Below, piece after piece: positions 59,812 through 64,000 of a stretch of DNA of 64,000 nt. Made by a program: the position numbers and the translations under genes. The notes beneath the pieces are model-generated. The model ran no database searches, was not told where the DNA came from, and saw only the letters and a list, made by a program, of their open reading frames with translations. Within the stretch, counting starts at the first letter, position 1, and each line of letters begins with the position of its first letter. Source of the stretch: Armatimonadota bacterium (GTDB lineage: Bacteria > Armatimonadota > Fimbriimonadia > Fimbriimonadales > Fimbriimonadaceae); assembly GCA_018268375.1 (NCBI GenBank), contig JAFDWS010000001.1:253375-317374 (forward strand), in the 5' to 3' direction.

Positions 59812-60957
59812 ATGTCCGACCGCGTGTACGTTTTCGATACCACTTTGCGCGACGGGGAGCAAAGCCCAGGCGTGCGTCTTTCGATGCCCGAGAAGCTCGA
59901 GATCGGCCGAACCTTGGTGGACATGGGTGTCGACATCATCGAAGCGGGGTTTCCGATCTCTTCGCCGGGCGATTTTGAGGCTGTCTCAACGCTTGCCCGC
60001 GAACTCAAGGGAGTGCAGATTTGCGGCTTGACGAGGGCCCGTGAGAAGGACATTGACGTGGCGGGCGACGCCTTGAAGGGCGCCGAGAACCCCAGGATCC
60101 ACACCGGCCTTGGAGTCAGCGACAACCACCTCCAACACAAGCTCAAGATGACTCGCGAGCAGGCGCTCGAAGTCGGAGTCGCGGCCGTCCGGCACGCCAA
60201 GAAGTACACGGACAATATCGAATACTTCATGGAGGACTCCGGCCGTGCGGACAGGGACTATGTCTACACGGTCGTGGAGGCGGTCATCAACGCTGGTGCG
60301 ACGACCATCAACGTGCCTGACACCACCGGTTACACCTACCCGGAGGAGTATCGCGCCCTGATTGCGGGCATCAAAGAGAATGTTCCGAACAGCGACAAGG
60401 CCATTCTCAGCTGCCATTGCCACAACGACCTCGGAATGGCGACCGCCAATACCCTTGCCGGGGTTTTAGGCGGCGCGCGGCAGGTGGAGGTGACGGTGAA
60501 CGGTATCGGCGAGCGGGCCGGCAACACCGCCTTGGAGGAGGTCGTCATGGCGTTCGTGATTCGCAGCGACTACTTCCGGGTTGAGACCCGCATCGATTCC
60601 CAGCAACTTCTGGCGGTGAGCAAGATGGTTTCGAGGCTCACCGGGATGATGGTGCAGCGGAACAAGGCGGTGGTCGGCGCCAACGCCTACGCTCACAGTT
60701 CTGGGATCCACCAAGATGGCGTCCTCAAAGACCGTTCCACTTACGAGATCATCGCTCCCGAGCTCGTCGGGGCGGAGAAGAGCGAGATCATCTTGACCGC
60801 TCGGTCTGGCCGTCACGGCCTGAAGCACCGGCTGGCGGAAATGGGCTTCAACTTCACGGAAGAGCGGTTCGAGGAGCTCTATGCGCGCTTTCTCGAGGTC
60901 GCCGACACGAAGTCGGAGGTCGGCGATGACGACTTGCGCGTGTTGGTCTCTGCCTGA
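59812..60957 (+). CDS. leuA: 2-isopropylmalate synthase, short form without regulatory domain
   Basis: 381 residues. Catalyses the first step of leucine synthesis (acetyl-CoA plus 2-oxoisovalerate). The TIM-barrel has [48 protein letters not shown] with the metal-binding HxH, and [18 protein letters not shown]. The linker region ends [27 protein letters not shown]. Full-size LeuA is about 510 residues with a C-terminal leucine-binding (LeuA dimer) domain; here the gene stops where that domain should begin. Homocitrate or citramalate synthase is a possible alternative. Confidence 0.88.
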   Translation: MSDRVYVFDTTLRDGEQSPGVRLSMPEKLEIGRTLVDMGVDIIEAGFPISSPGDFEAVSTLARELKGVQICGLTRAREKDIDVAGDALKGAENPRIHTGLGVSDNHLQHKLKMTREQALEVGVAAVRHAKKYTDNIEYFMEDSGRADRDYVYTVVEAVINAGATTINVPDTTGYTYPEEYRALIAGIKENVPNSDKAILSCHCHNDLGMATANTLAGVLGGARQVEVTVNGIGERAGNTALEEVVMAFVIRSDYFRVETRIDSQQLLAVSKMVSRLTGMMVQRNKAVVGANAYAHSSGIHQDGVLKDRSTYEIIAPELVGAEKSEIILTARSGRHGLKHRLAEMGFNFTEERFEELYARFLEVADTKSEVGDDDLRVLVSA

Positions 60958-60981
60958 ACCGCTTGAAAGAGGCGGCCTCCC

Positions 60982-62139
60982 ATGAAGAGATATCCGCCTT
61001 GGATCTTCGTCGCCATCCTGTTGGCGATTGTCCTCGTGCTCACCTTGATGGTGACGGATGACTTCGGCCGAGCCCTGTTCAGTTGGTTAATGGTTTGCTT
61101 TGGCGTCGCAGTAATGACCGCGGCTCTTTACTTGCTGTTGATCCTGAGCGTCCTGTTCCATGAGCTGGGTCATCTCGCTGTAGCCTGGTGCGTGGGAAGA
61201 CGGCTCGGACATATCGACGTCGGCCCCTTCAGGATAAGCAGGGAGCCGAAGGAGCAATTCCTGAGTTGGCGAAAGGAGGGGGCAGCCATGATGCGAGGGT
61301 TCTGTGTAACACACGAAGGAGCGAGGCCGACCACGAAGAGGGGATGGCAGGCCAAAATCGCGGGTGGGCCCTTAGCAACCCTGCTCTTAATCGTCGCGGG
61401 TCTGGTGCTGGCCCTCACACCAAACAACATTGGTCCGAAAGCTTGGATCCCCATGTTTGGCGGTGCGGTGGCCATTGTAAACGTGATCCTGCTGCTCGGT
61501 TCGTTGAGCACAAACAAAGCGAGCGACCTTAGCCTTTTTCTTGCGGCCGGTCGTGTACAGGACTGGGGAGCGTCCAACGCGCTGACAAGAGTCCACCAAT
61601 CGTGGGCGCAGGGTCATCGAGCCAGAGACTGGGACCAAGCTCTCATAGACCGGGGATCGCACTCGTCCGACGTTCTCATAAAGACCTACGCGCTGACCTT
61701 GGATTACTACCGCAGCCTCGATACGGGGCAACCTGAAAGGGCCCTGGCTCGCATTGAGGAAGCTGCCTCAATCGCCGCTGAAGACTTCCCTCACGCAATG
61801 GTGTGGGAGGAGGTCGCTTTCGCTCGCGCATACCTCAAACGGGACCTTCCAGGTGCCGAAGCAGCATGGAAGCTCGTAAACCAAGACAGAACAGACTCTG
61901 TCGGACAACGAGATCGGGCCTGGGCCGCACTCATGCTTCTGAAGGGTGAGCTGCCTTCTGCTCTCGTGTTCTGTGAGAAGGCACGGGAATGGGTGATGTC
62001 GGCCGGCAATCTTGACAAGGCCAACGTCCAAGCAGAGCTGGAGTGGATCGACCATCTACAGGCTGACATTGAGACGTCAATGTCAGATTCAAGCCAGGGC
62101 CAGATTCAAATTCAATCAGACCGTCAAGCGTCTACTTGA
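60982..62139 (+). CDS. M50-type membrane metalloprotease-like protein with TPR tail
   Basis: 385 residues. Two N-terminal membrane helices (about 8-27 and 31-58) lead to the zinc motif HELGHLAVAWCVG (HExxH at about 60-64). Another helix pair lies at about 130-175 (KIAGGPLATLLLIVAGLVLAL). After residue 210 a soluble helical tail with TPR-like repeats (LDTGQPERALARIEEAASIAAEDFP, ELPSALVFCEKAREWV) extends to the end. The M50 domain is truncated relative to RseP (no PDZ, and the second metal-ligand Asp motif is not clear), so activity is unproven. The ribosome site near the ATG is weak (AAGAGG). Confidence 0.75.
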   Translation: MKRYPPWIFVAILLAIVLVLTLMVTDDFGRALFSWLMVCFGVAVMTAALYLLLILSVLFHELGHLAVAWCVGRRLGHIDVGPFRISREPKEQFLSWRKEGAAMMRGFCVTHEGARPTTKRGWQAKIAGGPLATLLLIVAGLVLALTPNNIGPKAWIPMFGGAVAIVNVILLLGSLSTNKASDLSLFLAAGRVQDWGASNALTRVHQSWAQGHRARDWDQALIDRGSHSSDVLIKTYALTLDYYRSLDTGQPERALARIEEAASIAAEDFPHAMVWEEVAFARAYLKRDLPGAEAAWKLVNQDRTDSVGQRDRAWAALMLLKGELPSALVFCEKAREWVMSAGNLDKANVQAELEWIDHLQADIETSMSDSSQGQIQIQSDRQAST

Positions 62140-62164
62140 TCGTGGTTCCCGGCTCCTATATGAT
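62136..62164 (+). promoter_or_regulatory. Promoter of the first prepilin-like gene
   Basis: TTGATC (62136-62141), 17 bp, TATGAT (62159-62164). The same module, with sequence around it, precedes the second prepilin-like gene (63556-63584). The start lies 77 nt further at 62241 with GGAGG at 62225-62229. Confidence 0.75.
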
Positions 62165-62240
62165 GTGACTTGTACTGACGTGTCCCAAGGGCGTCGCCCT
62201 GCGGACGCAGAGGTTCGTTATCCTGGAGGCAATTATTAGC

Positions 62241-63143
62241 ATGAGACTCCGAAGAGCCTTTACACTCATCGAGCTTCTCGTCGTTATCGCGATCATCGCG
62301 ATCCTCGCGGCCATCTTGTTCCCGGTCTTCGCCCAGGCGAAGGTCGCAGCAAAAGGCGCGGCCAGCATCAGCAACGACAAGCAGATCGCCACGGCTTCCG
62401 CCGTGTACTCGACTGACTTCGACGACATCTCCGTCCTGCTTTCGCAGAACGACCAAGACGCTCCGCTGATCCTTGGCGGCCGCTACTACTACAAACCTTG
62501 GGCGTACCTTCTGTACCCGTACATGAAGAATGGCGACATCCTGCAGGACCCGCTCACCGCCAAGGAGCCCAACACGATCCCGCAGTTGCCTGACGCGATC
62601 TTCTGGCTCTATCGAACCCAGTACGGTTATGCGTTTACCGTGCACTCGCCCGTGAGCTACGTGGGCGGCAAGTTCACGTCCAGCCCTCTCTCTGAGACCA
62701 ATCTGGCCAAGCCCGCCGAGACTGTGAAGTTCCTCCTTAAGAAGACGCGCGGCGTCGGCAACAGCGGAGACTGGTACTGGCTGGTGGACGGTACCGTCGT
62801 CTGGGGCGGCAACCTCGTCAATCCTCCGGGCCTTTACAGCGACCAGTTCACGACTGATCCGAACGTGAACCCGAACTCGGTCGTCGTTCCCAACACGTGC
62901 TGGGGCGGCGCCAACAACGGCAACCTCTGTGCGGCCTACGTGACGCAGTCAGAAGAGGAAGGCGCTTATACGGGCGGTGTCGCCCTTCGAAAGACGATGA
63001 ACTCCATCGTCGCGTTCGCAGACTCCCACGTGCGACCCATGTCGCCCGCAGCGTTGGCCGCAGGAACGAACTGGACGAAGAACAGTGCGCCCTGGTCGAC
63101 TCGCGTGACCGACAAGAACAAATACATCTGGGACATGGAATGA
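62241..63143 (+). CDS. Type IV prepilin-like protein with N-methylation motif
   Basis: 300 residues. The N-terminal class III signal ([20 protein letters not shown]) ends in FTLIE, where the prepilin peptidase cuts before Phe and the residue is methylated; the hydrophobic helix follows. The C-terminal part contains [23 protein letters not shown], a DSHV-type end like the DUF1559/H-X9-DG group common in Planctomycetes and Armatimonadota. Two Cys near residues 220-233 may form a disulfide. It is probably a pseudopilin or surface pilin. Its stop overlaps the start of the small lipoprotein gene (ATGA). Confidence 0.88.
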   Translation: MRLRRAFTLIELLVVIAIIAILAAILFPVFAQAKVAAKGAASISNDKQIATASAVYSTDFDDISVLLSQNDQDAPLILGGRYYYKPWAYLLYPYMKNGDILQDPLTAKEPNTIPQLPDAIFWLYRTQYGYAFTVHSPVSYVGGKFTSSPLSETNLAKPAETVKFLLKKTRGVGNSGDWYWLVDGTVVWGGNLVNPPGLYSDQFTTDPNVNPNSVVVPNTCWGGANNGNLCAAYVTQSEEEGAYTGGVALRKTMNSIVAFADSHVRPMSPAALAAGTNWTKNSAPWSTRVTDKNKYIWDME

Positions 63144-63346
63144 GGAAGGTCATTGTCCTTCTGAGCCTCGCGACGCTTGCCTTGGCTGGATGCCAGCAGC
63201 AAGCGGCCGATACGGGCGGCACACCTGGAGCCGGCAAGACGACCCAGACAGAAACTGGGGTCTCGGCCTCCAACAACGGGGCGAAGGAACTCAGCCTGAA
63301 CCCCAACGGCACAATTGCGCAGCCTGGATCGGCACTGAAAAAGTAA
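63140..63346 (+). CDS. Small lipoprotein following the prepilin-like gene
   Basis: 68 residues from an ATG overlapping the prepilin stop. The signal ([18 protein letters not shown]) ends in the lipobox ALAGC. The mature part is a short, Gly/Thr/Asn/Gln-rich, likely disordered chain ending SALKK. No family is recognised. Translational coupling suggests it works with the pilin-like protein, perhaps in its assembly or anchoring. A strong terminator follows. Confidence 0.75.
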   Translation: MRKVIVLLSLATLALAGCQQQAADTGGTPGAGKTTQTETGVSASNNGAKELSLNPNGTIAQPGSALKK

Positions 63347-63358
63347 GACTGCGCGGAC

Positions 63359-63406
63359 GAACGAGACAGGCGCGGGCCGACAAACCGCGCCTGTCCGTTC
63401 CTTTTT
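63359..63406 (+). terminator. Rho-independent terminator after the prepilin-lipoprotein pair
   Basis: A perfect 11-bp GC stem (63365-63375 with 63385-63395), extended by GAACG/CGTTC around one bulged A, is followed by CTTTTT. It lies 13 nt after the lipoprotein stop and separates the first prepilin unit from the second. Confidence 0.9.
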
Positions 63407-63555
63407 GATCTGACCCCCGGTCAAATCCAGTAATTTTGTCACCTGGCCGTCTTGTGGCTACGTTTGGGCCAGGTTCAACAGTCGGGGAATCTAGTTCGGA
63501 GCATCAAGTGCCTCTAATAGTTCCCTTATGTCTATAAAGACAGACTTGTGTCTAC

Positions 63556-63584
63556 TTGTAGTGGTGTCAGAAGTCCTATATCAT
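63556..63584 (+). promoter_or_regulatory. Promoter of the second prepilin-like gene
   Basis: TTGTAG (63556-63561), 17 bp, TATCAT (63579-63584), aligned base for base in spacing with the promoter at 62136-62164; both share GTCTACTTG and TCCTATAT. The start lies 80 nt downstream at 63665, again with GGAGG shortly before the ATG. Confidence 0.75.
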
Positions 63585-63664
63585 CGTGCGAAGTCAGCTT
63601 CATGGCTGGCTGGCATCTTTCTTGCCGGGAGATACGTCCAGGCAGATTGGAGGCAATTATAAGA

Positions 63665-64000
63665 ATGAAACTCCGAAGAGCATTTACATTGATCGAGCTC
63701 CTCGTCGTCATCGCGATCATCGCGATTTTGGCGGCGATCCTCTTCCCCGTCTTTGCGCAAGCCAAGGTCGCCGCTAAGGGCGCGGCCAGCATGAGCAACG
63801 ACAAGCAGGTCACGACGGCAGAAATGATCTACCAGACTGACTTCGACGACATTGCGGTCCTGAACTCCCAGAACGACCAGGACTCCCCGCTGTTGTTGAA
63901 CGGTATGTACTACAAGCCGTGGGCTTACCTGCTCCGCCCCTACATGAAGAACGGCGCCATTCTGCAAGACCCGCTCACGCAGAAAGAGCCGAACAGCCTT
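63665..64000 (+). CDS. Second type IV prepilin-like protein (3' end outside the window)
   Basis: The first 112 residues are seen. The N-terminal signal and helix ([20 protein letters not shown]) are almost identical to the gene at 62241, and the following region (SNDKQVTTAEMIYQTDFDD, then [30 protein letters not shown]) is a clear paralogue. The gene runs off the window end, so its C-terminus cannot be judged. The pair looks like a recent tandem duplication that included the promoter. Confidence 0.9.
   Translation, partial: MKLRRAFTLIELLVVIAIIAILAAILFPVFAQAKVAAKGAASMSNDKQVTTAEMIYQTDFDDIAVLNSQNDQDSPLLLNGMYYKPWAYLLRPYMKNGAILQDPLTQKEPNSL

Noticed and set aside
1..64000. CRISPR array, IS element or prophage
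   Set aside because: No regularly spaced short repeats, transposase motifs or phage structural genes were seen on either strand.

Overview
The window is about 61% GC, densely coded, and looks like a chromosomal segment from a diderm bacterium of the phylum Armatimonadota (Fimbriimonadia-like). This assignment is inferred from a combination of traits, not from a marker-gene search: a PEP-CTERM protein, tandem type IV prepilin-like genes with a DSHV-type C-terminus, a Pup-ligase (PafA/Dop) homologue, Kdo synthesis (kdsA, implying LPS), HrcA, and many small one-off secreted proteins. Almost everything is housekeeping or core metabolism. I see no prophage, CRISPR array, insertion sequence or defence island.

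Layout. 1-8.3 kb: the 5' end of an initiator tRNA at the edge, a PEP-CTERM protein, a large carbohydrate-active-enzyme-like protein divergent from a GH4-like Rossmann protein, surE, a DUF1579 protein, pafA and a secreted metallophosphoesterase. 8.3-9.6 kb: an anomalous, nearly gene-free segment bounded by a 48-bp direct repeat of the phosphoesterase 3' end. 9.7-20.7 kb: hrcA, a thioredoxin-fold protein, LolA-like proteins, a polytopic membrane protein, a VanW protein, ilvE, a McsA-like zinc protein, an ECF sigma factor with a small partner, dnaN and merC. 20.7-29 kb: a Cys-rich secreted protein, tRNA-Arg, rplY, smc, flavin reductase, dienelactone hydrolase, thpR. 29-37 kb: a GH65-like lipoprotein with glgP (alpha-glucan use), ylxR-nusA, folB and ispH. 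37-49 kb: an SPFH/GYF protein with a zinc-ribbon membrane partner, a cupredoxin, DUF1800, a GNAT-nitrilase pair, an L,D-transpeptidase, an M24 peptidase and a subtilase. 49-60 kb: a minus-strand run wecG-pduO-lolA-like-feoA-feoB, then sdhB, a split DsbD, kdsA, a GT4/esterase/NIL run, and leuA. 60-64 kb: an M50-TPR membrane protease and two tandem prepilin-like genes with duplicated promoters, the second cut by the window end.

The most interesting cross-cutting signal is not a single gene. At least a dozen start codons here have a TAnnnT-type -10 element ending only 5-7 nt upstream, with no Shine-Dalgarno sequence. This suggests widespread leaderless transcription alongside genes with ordinary AGGAGG-type sites. 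Other points of note are the 48-bp repeat and its 1.27-kb insert, a ylxR gene with no canonical start codon overlapping nusA, divergent genes whose start codons physically overlap, a LeuA that ends where the leucine-sensing domain should begin, and the orphan Pup ligase.
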